Positions 8,999 to 17,515 are shown, counted from the first letter of the stretch. The stretch: DNA of 64,000 nucleotides from Candidatus Peribacteria bacterium (GCA_023038255.1 CP082927.1:758146-822145); one strand, 5' to 3'. Translations and numbers: made by a program. The notes: generated by a model from the sequence alone, not told the origin.

Positions 8999-9604
8999 TT
9001 ATTCTTCCTGATCCTGAAGCTGGATCTGCTGGGCAACGAGTGTGGCGAGCAATTCCTGCACCTGCTTGGCATCTTTCATGTTGCGCGAGTGCAGATACGT
9101 TTCCATGTTTTTGAGAACAAGTAATTCAACAGCCTTGGGATTGGTCACAAAATCCAACGACACTGCGGTACCGGTTGAAATCTTCTCGACACTGAGCGTC
9201 CCGAAGCGCAGCAACGTACCCCAAATCCCTTTGATTTCGTAACTGATTCCCTGCAGATCGCTGTAGAGCACACGCGTTGACTGGCGGTGAAACCACCCGA
9301 ACCATGCGATATCAATAATCCCCTGGTCCGTAATCAGCCACGCATCCAGATAGTAATCAAAGAAATTCCGGAGCCACCAGACAAGAACCACGAATGTAAT
9401 AATCGCGACCGCAATATACGCCCCGCGCACCTGCGCCAGCGTCATCAGCCACACGCACAGCAGCACAAAAAGTGTCGGCCAGAAAAGCGCCCGGAATCCT
9501 ATAAGCCAGTGCTTATGCACCACTCGCACAAGGGTTTCATCATCTTCCAGGTGTTTTTTGAAGAGAAACTGATTGATCACTGGGCGATCCGGGAACAAAT
9601 ACAC
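8999..9604 (-). CDS. Membrane protein with bacterial PH-like (YdbS/DUF304) domain
   Basis: About 201 residues from the GTG at 9604. Two adjacent membrane helices (ALFWPTLFVLLCVWLMTLA and AYIAVAIITFVVLVWWL) are followed by a bPH2-like beta domain beginning DAWLITDQGIIDIAWFGWFHRQSTRVLYSDLQGISYE, the usual pattern of YdbS/YdbT-type proteins. The C-terminus is a helical, Gln-rich tail. The frame also extends to an ATG at 9691, but that stretch is Cys-rich, overlaps the lepB start and does not look like protein, so the shorter form is preferred. Role unknown; such proteins are envelope-associated. Confidence 0.7.
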   Translation of the reverse strand: MYLFPDRPVINQFLFKKHLEDDETLVRVVHKHWLIGFRALFWPTLFVLLCVWLMTLAQVRGAYIAVAIITFVVLVWWLRNFFDYYLDAWLITDQGIIDIAWFGWFHRQSTRVLYSDLQGISYEIKGIWGTLLRFGTLSVEKISTGTAVSLDFVTNPKAVELLVLKNMETYLHSRNMKDAKQVQELLATLVAQQIQLQDQEE

Positions 9605-9689
9605 ACACAGTGTAGCGCAGCCGGGCACGATGCAACATTGACCGCCCTTTGCTGTACACGCCGTATCCTCCGCGTTACACTGGATATCC

Positions 9690-10322
9690 ATGGTACGCGA
9701 AGAAAAACAGCACGGGTTATGGTTTCATCTTCTGGATGTTGTCTTCAACATTGTCGTCATTGTGGCGATTGTTGCGGGTATCCGCACCTTTCTCGTCTCC
9801 CCCTTTCAGGTAGAAGGAAGCTCGATGGTCAGCACACTGGAAGACAACGAATATATTGTCATCAACAAACTCGTCTACTTTTTGGGTACCCCGGAACGCG
9901 GTGATATCGTCGTCTTCCGTCCACCCAATGATCCGAAAAAGTACTACGTCAAACGTGTCATCGGACTGCCGGGCGATACGGTTGTCATCCGCGATGGGAA
10001 CGTGTTCCTGAAAACTGCCGGTTCTCAAGCGGAACAGAGACTGGATGAACCGTATCTGGATGCCAGAAACCAGGGAAAGACCTTCCGCCACCCGCCCGGA
10101 CAGGGCGACGGCTCCGAGCAGGATTTTACCGTTCCGGACGATGCCTACTTCGTGATGGGAGATAATCGCCAGGGAAGTCTCGATTCCCGCAGCTTTACCC
10201 TCGAAAACGGGGCTGCAGAGCCGTATGTGACCAGAAGCGATATTAAGGGCCGTGTGTGGTTTGTAGCGCTTCCAGTCAGTAAAATCCACGCCGTCACCCA
10301 CCACAACTACAACCTGGAATAG
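9690..10322 (+). CDS. lepB: Signal peptidase I
   Basis: 210 residues. It cleaves signal peptides from Sec-exported proteins at the outer face of the membrane. One N-terminal membrane helix (about residues 14-32) is followed by the catalytic GSSMVSTL box, with nucleophile Ser45, and YYVKRVIGLPGD, with general-base Lys88. The late GDNRxxSxDSR block (DNRQGSLDSRSF) and a G-rVWFVALP end complete the S26 family set. The box has VST where many enzymes have xPT. TACACT lies 8 nt before the ATG, so the mRNA may have little or no leader. It is probably needed for the surface proteins encoded in this window. Confidence 0.95.
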   Translation: MVREEKQHGLWFHLLDVVFNIVVIVAIVAGIRTFLVSPFQVEGSSMVSTLEDNEYIVINKLVYFLGTPERGDIVVFRPPNDPKKYYVKRVIGLPGDTVVIRDGNVFLKTAGSQAEQRLDEPYLDARNQGKTFRHPPGQGDGSEQDFTVPDDAYFVMGDNRQGSLDSRSFTLENGAAEPYVTRSDIKGRVWFVALPVSKIHAVTHHNYNLE

Positions 10323-10388
10323 GGGTTTTAGCCGCTCAAAGACGCGAAAATGACCTTGCGCCCTGCTCCACTTTGGGTACCATAGAGG

Positions 10389-10408
10389 AGCCCCGAACGG
10401 GGTTTTTT
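10389..10408 (+). terminator. Short hairpin and T-run between lepB and secE
   Basis: CCCC (10391-10394), loop GAAC, GGGG (10399-10402) and six T. The stem is only 4 G-C pairs plus weaker flanking pairs, so it may be a weak terminator or attenuator before secE-nusG. Confidence 0.55.
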
Positions 10409-10427
10409 ACTGAGGCAACTCACTCTT

Positions 10428-10619
10428 ATGAACGCTCTTACAACCTACTTCCGCGACGCACTCGAAGACCTCCGTCAGGTCCGTTGGCCCACCCGCCAGC
10501 AGGCTGTTCGTTTCTCAGGCATCGTGATTGGTTTCACTCTCGCTTGTGCCGTCGTATTCGGTATTCTCGACTTTGTACTCTCTCTGGCCCTGAAAGCCAT
10601 TCTTTCTCTCGCTTCCTAA
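10428..10619 (+). CDS. secE: Preprotein translocase subunit SecE
   Basis: 63 residues, the usual short bacterial SecE. It clamps the SecY channel. The amphipathic helix with the conserved block LEDLRQVRWPTRQQA precedes one membrane helix (FSGIVIGFTLACAVVFGILDFVL). It lies 7 nt before nusG, the common secE-nusG order, which supports the assignment. Confidence 0.95.
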   Translation: MNALTTYFRDALEDLRQVRWPTRQQAVRFSGIVIGFTLACAVVFGILDFVLSLALKAILSLAS

Positions 10620-10626
10620 TTTTCTC

Positions 10627-11172
10627 ATGGCAAAACAAGACCCAAATGCAGGCCGGAACTGGTATGTGGTTCACACCTATGCCGGTTACGAGGATTCTGT
10701 CCGTCAGTCTCTGCTGCAGCGCGTGGAATCATTCCGCATGCAGGACTACATCTTTGATGTGCAGGTTCCGAAGGAGAAGCAGCTTGTTTTCAAAAAAGGC
10801 GATCCGATTGAAGAAGAGCGCAAACTGTTCCCGGGCTACGTGCTCGTGGATATGACTGTAACTGATGAGTCCTGGTATCTGGTCCGCAACACTCCGAACG
10901 TCACCGGTTTCGTCGGTTCCGGAAACATCCCGGTCCCTGTCACCCCGGAAGAATTCGGTGTGATCCAGCGCAGAGTCGGCGAACAGGAAGCCAAATTCAA
11001 GAGCGACTTCCAGGTCGGCGACCTCGTTATTATCTCCGATGGTCCGTTCAAGAACTATGAAGGAAGCGTGGACTCTGTCGATGTGGATAAGGGAAAGCTC
11101 ACGGTGCTCGTTCTCATCTTCGATCGCGAAACACCGGTCGAACTCGACTTTACGCAGGTAAAGAAGAAATAA
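10627..11172 (+). CDS. nusG: Transcription termination/antitermination factor NusG
   Basis: 181 residues. The N-terminal NGN domain starts NWYVVHTYAGYEDSVRQSL and contains LFPGYVLVDM and VRNTPNVTGFVG; the C-terminal KOW domain has FQVGDLVIISDGPFKNYEGSV. NusG binds RNA polymerase and links it to Rho or the ribosome. It follows secE as in most bacteria. The usual next genes rplK-rplA are absent here and a small unknown gene follows instead. Confidence 0.96.
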   Translation: MAKQDPNAGRNWYVVHTYAGYEDSVRQSLLQRVESFRMQDYIFDVQVPKEKQLVFKKGDPIEEERKLFPGYVLVDMTVTDESWYLVRNTPNVTGFVGSGNIPVPVTPEEFGVIQRRVGEQEAKFKSDFQVGDLVIISDGPFKNYEGSVDSVDVDKGKLTVLVLIFDRETPVELDFTQVKKK

Positions 11173-11173
11173 G

Positions 11174-11398
11174 ATGGACCCGACCCACATGGAACTCACG
11201 GCCGAAGAAGTACACGCTGCCCTCAAGGCTGAAGGCATTGCTGTCGTTCCCGGCCTCAAAGCGTTGACAGATGCGGGGCCCAGCAAGATTTTTTCCGGCA
11301 AGAAAGAAGACGGCACTGTCTGGATTGTCCGCAAAACACTTGATGGATTTTTCTTCATTGAATACACACAAAAGAACGCTCCAGGGTGGAATGGGTGA
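11174..11398 (+). CDS. Small hypothetical protein after nusG
   Basis: 74 residues starting 2 nt after the nusG stop, so probably in the same transcript. Helical front (MELTAEEVHAALKAEGIAVV) and a later beta-rich part (EDGTVWIVRKTLDGFFFIEY). No membrane segment and no family I recognise. An internal ATG at MELTAEE (residue 6) is an alternative start. Confidence 0.6.
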   Translation: MDPTHMELTAEEVHAALKAEGIAVVPGLKALTDAGPSKIFSGKKEDGTVWIVRKTLDGFFFIEYTQKNAPGWNG

Positions 11399-11771
11399 TT
11401 ATATGAACATTGAAGTAAAAACAGAATCACCGGACTCTTTTGATGGCACTCATTATATGGTGCTAGCTTTACAGCGTGCCATAACATCCTGCCCCCCTTC
11501 TGCCGCACCGCTTTCTGCAGCAGAAGATGCAGCATGGACTGTAAAAAGCGCAGCACAAACACTCATCATACAGTATTACAGCATCTGTATGGATGCTCTT
11601 CGGGAAAACCCTCAGCATTCACAGGGCATCCTGCATCTTCTGCAAAATGCTTCCGACAGCCTGCCCGCCAACATCAATCCGGTCATACGACAGGAAATAG
11701 AGCGATACAAAAACCTCATCATGACTATTCCACAAGACATTCAGGAGATCCGAGAAGAATGTATCACATGA
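11391..11771 (+). CDS. Small hypothetical helical protein
   Basis: 126 residues from the ATG at 11391, which overlaps the previous gene by 8 nt and has GGTGG just in front; ATG 11403 (MNIEVKTES) is an alternative start. The body is mostly alpha-helical with Ala/Ser-rich segments and no membrane helix or signal peptide. Not recognised. The overlap with the preceding gene suggests translational coupling in a nusG-led operon. Confidence 0.5.
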   Translation: MGDYMNIEVKTESPDSFDGTHYMVLALQRAITSCPPSAAPLSAAEDAAWTVKSAAQTLIIQYYSICMDALRENPQHSQGILHLLQNASDSLPANINPVIRQEIERYKNLIMTIPQDIQEIREECIT

Positions 11772-12004
11772 GTGATATTGATGAATCCGATCTCATGATT
11801 GATGAGCTGGAACAGGCAATGAAAGCGGCAGACAATTGTGGCGGGTTGTGCGCGCACTGGCTCGATCGATGGAATATCTGCCGGACGATGAACATCGCAC
11901 TGATATGTTACAGCGTAGTAGTCACACTCCCGCGCTTCACGAAAACCGGATACCCAATGGGGGCACCCGGTTCAATGTTCGTTGTGTTGTCGAGGAGCGT
12001 CTAG
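11759..12004 (+). pseudogene. Possible frame-disrupted small gene
   Basis: A frame begins at ATG 11759 or at the ATGA overlap at 11768 with the preceding stop, encoding MSDIDESDLMIDELEQAMKA, plausible protein. After about 11835 that frame becomes Cys/Trp-rich and unlikely, while the frame one base back reads better (RSMEYLPDDEHRTDMLQRSS, then NRIPNGGTRFNVRC) and runs past 12001 into the 3' end of the opposite-strand gene. A one-base indel near 11790-11840 would explain this. It could instead be two unrelated short frames. Confidence 0.35.
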
Positions 12005-12798
12005 CGGTGCGCAGGGTAAAACTCCTGCAACCTGTCCCATCCCAGCACATGCAAGTGGTGCTGGCCCGGAAACAGTTTGTAAAATTCATTTCCCAGTCGC
12101 CACACGTTGCGTTTGGCCTCGTAGATGGCACTTGCATCCCTGGACGGATGCACCGTTTTCACGACATAGTCGAGATTCTGGATCGCGGCTTCGATGGCCT
12201 TATTCCAGGCTTCGGCTCCTCCCATCCCCAACTGGCGTCCGCGTTCTTCCCAGACGAAGGACATGTAATGCGCTACCCGGACACCGACTTCCATTGCCGC
12301 CCCTTGGGCAGTATTGAAATAGTTGGTCGATTGGCTCTTCGCTGAGCCGAAGGCAAAAAATCTCGACCTCCATATCAAGAACGAGCGCCAAAATCGTTCC
12401 ATACAATTGGAATGTTGTGTGTTGGTTGATAATTCATAGACATCCATCCATTCTCTGCAGAAGGTAGTATAATGATAGGCCGGATCGACGTGGATCGTAT
12501 GCGCCTGTGCCATGACGCGGCAGATTTCTGCTGTCTTAAGGCCGGCGGCGGCCTGAGGAATACAGCGGGTAAAGCATGTAAAATAGCTGTCCGGTGTATC
12601 GATCGCATTTGACAGAAGATGATCGAGAATGGCCTGATTGAATTCATCTTCAGTCGTAGCAACTTTCTCAGCAGCCGGCTGAAAGTTAAGGAACAAGCTG
12701 CCTGCCCTGTTGTAATCGCTGTGATCTGGTCCTCCTTTTTTGATTGCAGCATCGAAACTGTCGGTCCACGGTTTGTGAAAGAGTTGTTGTTCTGCCAT
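12001..12798 (-). CDS. Hypothetical protein, possibly horizontally acquired
   Basis: 265 residues; the ATG at 12798 is chosen because AGGAG lies 6-10 nt before it. No signal peptide or membrane helix; many aromatic residues and His/Cys (for example HVDPAYHYTTFCREWMDVYE). I recognise no family. It differs from its neighbours in having a clear Shine-Dalgarno, an approximately 80-nt leader and its own TTGACA-type promoter in an AT-rich spacer. The DNA near 12336-12351 holds a GGCTC-6-GAGCC palindrome inside the coding region. Confidence 0.65.
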   Translation of the reverse strand: MAEQQLFHKPWTDSFDAAIKKGGPDHSDYNRAGSLFLNFQPAAEKVATTEDEFNQAILDHLLSNAIDTPDSYFTCFTRCIPQAAAGLKTAEICRVMAQAHTIHVDPAYHYTTFCREWMDVYELSTNTQHSNCMERFWRSFLIWRSRFFAFGSAKSQSTNYFNTAQGAAMEVGVRVAHYMSFVWEERGRQLGMGGAEAWNKAIEAAIQNLDYVVKTVHPSRDASAIYEAKRNVWRLGNEFYKLFPGQHHLHVLGWDRLQEFYPAHR

Positions 12799-12885
12799 AG
12801 AAACGCTCCTGATGATGTGAATGACCACACAACGAACGGGGCACAGCCCGTCATTCTGTGACCGGATGGGCTATGTTCAGTCTAA

Positions 12886-12911
12886 AGTATACTTAATATG
12901 TAAATTGTCAA
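12886..12911 (-). promoter_or_regulatory. Promoter upstream of the 12001-12798 gene
   Basis: On the minus strand TTGACA (12906-12911) precedes TATACT (12886-12891) with a short 14-nt spacer. AGTACTTA and TAAGTATACT around it form an imperfect inverted repeat that could be an operator. Confidence 0.45.
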
Positions 12912-12942
12912 ATAAGTACTCTATACCTCAGAGAATAGGTAA

Positions 12943-14250
12943 TTAAGACTGTTTGCGGATGGACTGAGGCAACATCAGCGCCAAGCCGACAAACGATATC
13001 CCCTGCCCCGCCAAAAATCCGACAGGGATCGCGGCAATTCCCAGATACGGCGCGGCATACCATGCAACGGCAATCGCAATGCAGCCATTCAGCACGCTGA
13101 AGATGGCCGGCGTTCCTGTCACATGCAGCGAATAGAACGCGCGCAGATACAAATGATTCAGACTTTCAAACGGCACCGCAAATGCGTAGAAAAGAAGTGC
13201 CAGTGCAAACACCTCATGCACATCCTGCAGATGCACAAGTCGTTCCGCAATCGGCGTGGCAAACACCAGAATAACGGATGCGGGAATCGTGAGGATGAGT
13301 GTCCAGAACACGCCTTTTTTCATATACAGCCAGAACCGCGGCCACTCTTTTTTAGCCGCAGCCTCGCTCAAATGTGCAAAGGCGGATTGTGCGAGTGCAA
13401 TGCCAATGACGCCCACAACAAATGATTCGAAATTGCGGGCATTGCTGTTGATGGTGATAGAACCTGCCGGCATGCGTGACGCAACCGTATCGAAGAGCAG
13501 AAGCTGTAACTGAAGAGCGGCAAGGGCGAGCATGCGCGGCACCATCAGCCAGCCCATCGTGGTGAGATCTTTGTGCCAGGTGCAGAAAATCGGCTTATAG
13601 CCTGTCAGAATCGCTCCAATCAAACGGATGATGACGTAGACGGCTGCACCGATCATGGTTCCAAGCATCGGGCCGAGTCCTCCGTAGTACGGCGTCAGGA
13701 AGATGGTTCCAGCGATTGTTCCTGCGGTGTAGAGAATGGGCGTAACACCGTAGATCCAGTACCGCTTATGGACATTCAGATACTGACCAAGTGCGTTCCC
13801 GAACACGAACAGGAAGTTGGTGACCAGTGCGAGCCGGCCAAAGAGGATATAGAGCTGTAATGATTCTCCTTCAAACGCGACCATGTGTGGCGCGATATAC
13901 GGGAAGAAGAGTGCAAGAATGAGTGCAAGGACTCCAAACACCGAGGATCCGACGAACATCACGCTGGAAAGCAACGCAGATTCCTGTGAGCCTTCCCCCT
14001 TGGCCGTATGCCGTGCGAGCATGGGAAGGAGAACAGTGGAGATGCCGGACATGATGGCGATCTGAAACAGAAGATCGCTCGGGCGGAAGCTTGCGATGTA
14101 CACGTCGACTGTATCGAGTCCCGGGAATGTCTGGTTGAGAAGTCTGTCACGTACAAGGCCCATCACCGACGCAAGCGCCTGTGTGAGCGCCAATGAAAAC
14201 GCACCGCCCAGTAAACGATGCTGATGAAGTTGCGACAAAAAACGTGACAT
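12943..14250 (-). CDS. murJ: Lipid II flippase MurJ (MviN family)
   Basis: 435 residues, a polytopic membrane protein of the MOP superfamily that moves lipid-linked peptidoglycan precursor outward. The start shows the family pattern (GAFSLALTQALASVMGLVRDRLLNQTFPG, then DVYIASFRPSDLLFQI) and about 12 hydrophobic segments follow. It is shorter than the 500 or so residues common elsewhere, lacking part of the C-terminal helices. TATGAT (14257-14262) stands exactly 6 nt before the ATG, suggesting a leaderless transcript. It fits with murC and ftsZ/ftsA in this window. Confidence 0.88.
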   Translation of the reverse strand: MSRFLSQLHQHRLLGGAFSLALTQALASVMGLVRDRLLNQTFPGLDTVDVYIASFRPSDLLFQIAIMSGISTVLLPMLARHTAKGEGSQESALLSSVMFVGSSVFGVLALILALFFPYIAPHMVAFEGESLQLYILFGRLALVTNFLFVFGNALGQYLNVHKRYWIYGVTPILYTAGTIAGTIFLTPYYGGLGPMLGTMIGAAVYVIIRLIGAILTGYKPIFCTWHKDLTTMGWLMVPRMLALAALQLQLLLFDTVASRMPAGSITINSNARNFESFVVGVIGIALAQSAFAHLSEAAAKKEWPRFWLYMKKGVFWTLILTIPASVILVFATPIAERLVHLQDVHEVFALALLFYAFAVPFESLNHLYLRAFYSLHVTGTPAIFSVLNGCIAIAVAWYAAPYLGIAAIPVGFLAGQGISFVGLALMLPQSIRKQS

Positions 14251-14316
14251 GCAGAGATCATAGCATGTTGAGCGCGAGTTTCATCTGCTATACTGCAGGC
14301 CTCCTCCCCTTTCGCT

Positions 14317-15717
14317 ATGCAGTACACTAATCTCTCCACCCGCTTTCTTCTGACAGCTGCTCTTCTTGGCTCCAGTCTTCTGGCTGCCACAAGCGCGTCT
14401 GCAGACGAAAGTTCTGTGTCATCCTCGCCCTCTTTGTCATCCTTGTCTTCTATTGCAACAGACTGGCTGCAAGTGGAAAGCGGAACCGGCATCAATATTC
14501 TTCCGGGAGAAGGAACCATTATCATTGAACAGAAAAACGGCTCCGGCGCAGGCACACTCGGTTCCTGGACTATGATCCAGCCGGACAACAAGCAGATCAG
14601 AGGATCTGGTGCGGTGCAGACGCTCAATAACACATCGGCGGGAACGTATACCGTCTTCACCCATCTGCCGACCGGCGCGAGCGCAACGATCCGCATTTAC
14701 CGCAATAACGAATCTGAAAGCGTTCTTCCGAAGCAGCAGACATCACTCGTGCTCAGAAACGGCGACATCATCCGCGTAGTCATTCACTACACCATTACAC
14801 GATCCGGCATGGTTGCAGTGGATAGTGATCCAATCGGCATGACTTTCACACTTAAAGGACCGAACAATACTGTCTATACCGGCACGACCCCCACATCATT
14901 CACGGGTGTCGCTGAAGGCCAGTACCAGGTGCTCTATGATTCCATTAAAGGCTGTAATATCCCGACATCAAAGAGTTTGCGCCTGGAAGCAGGGAGCCGC
15001 GTATCGTTCACGACGTATATTGCCTGCCCCATGGCGGACAAAATGCGCGAACGCCAGACAGTTCAGGTAAGTGACAAAAACTCCATCACGATCGGCACAG
15101 GTCTGGATGCCATTGTCATCCGCGATGTCACACCGGACGCATGGTTTTCCACGTACGTCGCAAACGTCGTGAAGTACGGCATCCTTGCCGGATACAAAGA
15201 TGCAAACGGCAACGCAACCGGACAGTTCGGTCCGGGAAACAATGTGAATATCGCGGAACTTGCAAAAGCTGCTCACAAAATTGCCGGCATCAGCGCCGAC
15301 GCATTTACAAACGTCAATCCGGAGAACGTTGCCGCACAGGGACAGTGGTTCTCCCCCTTTATTGCCTCCGCAGAAAGCCGCGGCTGGACCATCTACAATT
15401 CTGCAACCATCGATCCCTCCCGTCCTGCCACACGCGGCGAAGTGCTCGTCACATTGCTCCAGGCTCTCGATAAAAAACTCGACTGGCAGAAAGGCACACT
15501 CTTCACAGATGTGACTGCACGCACACCGTATGCCGCAGCAATCGAAACAGCGACAGCGGCAAAAGTTGTCGAAGGTCGCACCGATGCCGATGGAAATGAT
15601 CTGCATCTCTTTGGCCCTCTCGATCCGATCAACCGTGCAGAACTCTCAAAAGTTCTCAGCCGCATGATTGATATTTATAAAACGACATCGTCTTCCTCCA
15701 GTAAATCAACCAAGTAA
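14317..15717 (+). CDS. S-layer homology (SLH) domain surface protein
   Basis: 466 residues. A Sec signal peptide (FLLTAALLGSSLLAATSASA, cut near residue 30) is followed by a Ser-rich linker, beta-rich domains to about residue 240, then SLH repeats from about 270 to 450: WFSTYVANVVKYGILAGYKD...FGPGNNVNIAELAKAA, a second with WFSPFIASAESRGWTIY...RPATRGEVLVTLL, and a third with YAAAIETATAAKVVEGRTD...FGPLDPINRAELSKVL. SLH repeats bind pyruvylated wall polymer. A CsaB-like enzyme is encoded at 27883-28842. TATACT at about 14288 is a likely -10. The 3' end overlaps murC by 12 nt, tail to tail. Confidence 0.9.
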   Translation: MQYTNLSTRFLLTAALLGSSLLAATSASADESSVSSSPSLSSLSSIATDWLQVESGTGINILPGEGTIIIEQKNGSGAGTLGSWTMIQPDNKQIRGSGAVQTLNNTSAGTYTVFTHLPTGASATIRIYRNNESESVLPKQQTSLVLRNGDIIRVVIHYTITRSGMVAVDSDPIGMTFTLKGPNNTVYTGTTPTSFTGVAEGQYQVLYDSIKGCNIPTSKSLRLEAGSRVSFTTYIACPMADKMRERQTVQVSDKNSITIGTGLDAIVIRDVTPDAWFSTYVANVVKYGILAGYKDANGNATGQFGPGNNVNIAELAKAAHKIAGISADAFTNVNPENVAAQGQWFSPFIASAESRGWTIYNSATIDPSRPATRGEVLVTLLQALDKKLDWQKGTLFTDVTARTPYAAAIETATAAKVVEGRTDADGNDLHLFGPLDPINRAELSKVLSRMIDIYKTTSSSSSKSTK

Positions 15718-16983
15718 ACGATCCGACAACTGCGTGATATCCCCTGCGCCCATGGTGATGAGTACATCGCCTGGTTGCAGGATATCTGCGTGCAGCATGT
15801 TTTCCGTCTCTGCCAGTGACTGACCATTGATCGCATCGACGCCGCTGTTCTCTGCAATGTCATTCACAAATGTATCGACATCGACCGTTCCGCTTTCAAT
15901 ATCGCTGCGTGCGACATAAATATTCGGAATGATCACCAAGTCTGCATCGAAAAATGCATCGGTGAATTCCAGGTAAAGTTTTTTTGTGCGGTCATGCGTG
16001 TGCGGCTGGAACACACAGACAATGCGGCGATCTCCATACGCTTCGCGCATCGCATTCAGTGTTGCGCGGATTTCAACCGGATGATGTCCGTAATCATCAA
16101 TCAGGGTGATGCCATTTTCCATCTCCCCTTTCACTTCCATGCGCCGCCACGTTCCTGCAAACGTAGAGAGACTGTTATGCGCAACGTTCGCATCGATCTT
16201 TAGCTGATCTGCAAGCGCAAGAGCGAGCCGTGCATTCTGCCGCATGTGCTCACCGGGCGTTGCGAGTTGCACGAGCGGGAATTGATCAGCATCAATCATG
16301 GTGCGACCGGAGGCGGATGCAACAGCCACACAATCAGGATCTTCACCATGTGTGATGACTGAACCATCAGCAGGAAGTTGTGTGAGAAAATCCACAAAGG
16401 CTTTTCTATATTCTTCGAGTGATCCATACGCATCGAAATGATCGCCATCGACATTGGTCATCAGAACAATCGACGGATTGATGAACAGAAATGACCGGCG
16501 GTACTCGCACGCTTCCACCACAAAAAAATCACTCGCCCCCTTTCGCCAGTTACGGCCGCTCAGTTCGCGCATTTTTGTCCCGACCACCACACTCGGATCT
16601 TTTCCGAGATCAATCAGCATTTTTGCGACCATCGCTGTCGTCGATGATTTTCCATGTGTGCCGCAGACTGCAATCACCGTGTGTCCGCTCACCAGTTCTC
16701 CGAGTGCTGCAAAATACGACAGGGATTTTATACCGAGCTCTGCAGCTTTTACGCGCTCCGGTGCATCTGCAGGAATGGCTTCGGAAAAAACAAAGAGATC
16801 CGTATCGTCAGACAACCCCGATCCGTCCTGTGTGAGATGAACGGCAATCCCCTGTGAACGCAGATCTTCAAGCAGCGCACTATCCGAACGATCGCTTCCA
16901 GACACTGTGTGACCGGACGCCGCCTGCAGCGCCGCATAAGCACTTAATCCAATACCTCCGATGCCGCTGCAATAGATCTTCAT
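15706..16983 (-). CDS. murC: UDP-N-acetylmuramate--L-alanine ligase
   Basis: 425 residues. It adds L-alanine to UDP-MurNAc in peptidoglycan synthesis, using ATP. The N-terminal Rossmann part (CSGIGGIGLSAYAALQAASG and SGSDRSDS) is typical of MurC. The ATP loop GTHGKSST is at residues 108-115, followed by the central VEACEYRRSF and DGDHFDAYGS segments and DDYGHHPVEI in the last part. TAAACT (16990-16995) lies exactly 6 nt before the ATG. It is divergent from the FtsB/DivIC-like gene. Confidence 0.96.
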   Translation of the reverse strand: MKIYCSGIGGIGLSAYAALQAASGHTVSGSDRSDSALLEDLRSQGIAVHLTQDGSGLSDDTDLFVFSEAIPADAPERVKAAELGIKSLSYFAALGELVSGHTVIAVCGTHGKSSTTAMVAKMLIDLGKDPSVVVGTKMRELSGRNWRKGASDFFVVEACEYRRSFLFINPSIVLMTNVDGDHFDAYGSLEEYRKAFVDFLTQLPADGSVITHGEDPDCVAVASASGRTMIDADQFPLVQLATPGEHMRQNARLALALADQLKIDANVAHNSLSTFAGTWRRMEVKGEMENGITLIDDYGHHPVEIRATLNAMREAYGDRRIVCVFQPHTHDRTKKLYLEFTDAFFDADLVIIPNIYVARSDIESGTVDVDTFVNDIAENSGVDAINGQSLAETENMLHADILQPGDVLITMGAGDITQLSDRLLG

Positions 16984-16989
16984 GCAAAC

Positions 16990-17033
16990 AGTTTACTGGA
17001 GCATGGCACGGATGTCTCGCATTCAGGTAGGAT
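16990..17033. promoter_or_regulatory. Divergent leaderless-type promoters of murC and the FtsB-like gene
   Basis: On the minus strand TAAACT (16990-16995) ends 6 nt before the murC ATG, with GAGACA about 17 nt upstream as a possible -35. On the plus strand TAGGAT (17028-17033) ends 6 nt before the ATG at 17040. Both predict transcription starting at or next to the start codon. The whole intergenic region is only 56 nt. Confidence 0.6.
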
Positions 17034-17039
17034 AAGCAC

Positions 17040-17510
17040 ATGCCCTATAGAAGTGATTCCGAGCCTGTCAGCAAGCAGCTGACCATCGTGATCGGCCTGA
17101 CCGTCGTCGGTTTCATGGCATTCGGACTCGCGCTGTCTTTTTACCGCAATATTCTGTTTGAACAGACGTTGCAGGATATGCAGAACGACAACGACAAAAT
17201 CGCGATGAATATCCAGCAGGGCTATCGGGATCTGGAGTATTACCAGTCCGAGCAGTACAAAGATAAATTTGCCAAAGAAAACCTCAATAGACTGAATCCG
17301 AACGAAAAAATGATGATTATTTCAACGCCCTACACAGATCCCGCTCTTGCCGATATTGATACCACTCTTCTCGACAAAGAACGTCAGCAAGCCGCCTATT
17401 TTGAGCTTTTGGGCCAGATGCCGGTCGTAGAACACTGGAATCTGTTCCTGTTCCATAAAGACCGGATTGAGGTACTGCAGCGGGCGGTATTACAGGAAGC
17501 TCAAAAGTAA
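17040..17510 (+). CDS. FtsB/DivIC-like septum formation protein
   Basis: 156 residues. One membrane helix (TIVIGLTVVGFMAFGLALSFY, about residues 14-35) is followed by a periplasm-side helix rich in Gln/Asp/Asn (QDMQNDNDKIAMNIQQGYRDLEYY) that suits a coiled coil, then a helical C-terminal domain. This topology is that of FtsB/FtsL/DivIC proteins, which hold the divisome together. Sequence similarity is weak, so the family is an inference supported by the divergent murC and the presence of ftsZ and ftsA. Confidence 0.6.
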   Translation: MPYRSDSEPVSKQLTIVIGLTVVGFMAFGLALSFYRNILFEQTLQDMQNDNDKIAMNIQQGYRDLEYYQSEQYKDKFAKENLNRLNPNEKMMIISTPYTDPALADIDTTLLDKERQQAAYFELLGQMPVVEHWNLFLFHKDRIEVLQRAVLQEAQK

Positions 17511-17515
17511 GATTC

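Noticed and set aside
9605-9691. N-terminal extension of the PH-domain protein to ATG 9691
   Set aside because: Cys-rich and unlike protein, and it overlaps the lepB start on the other strand.
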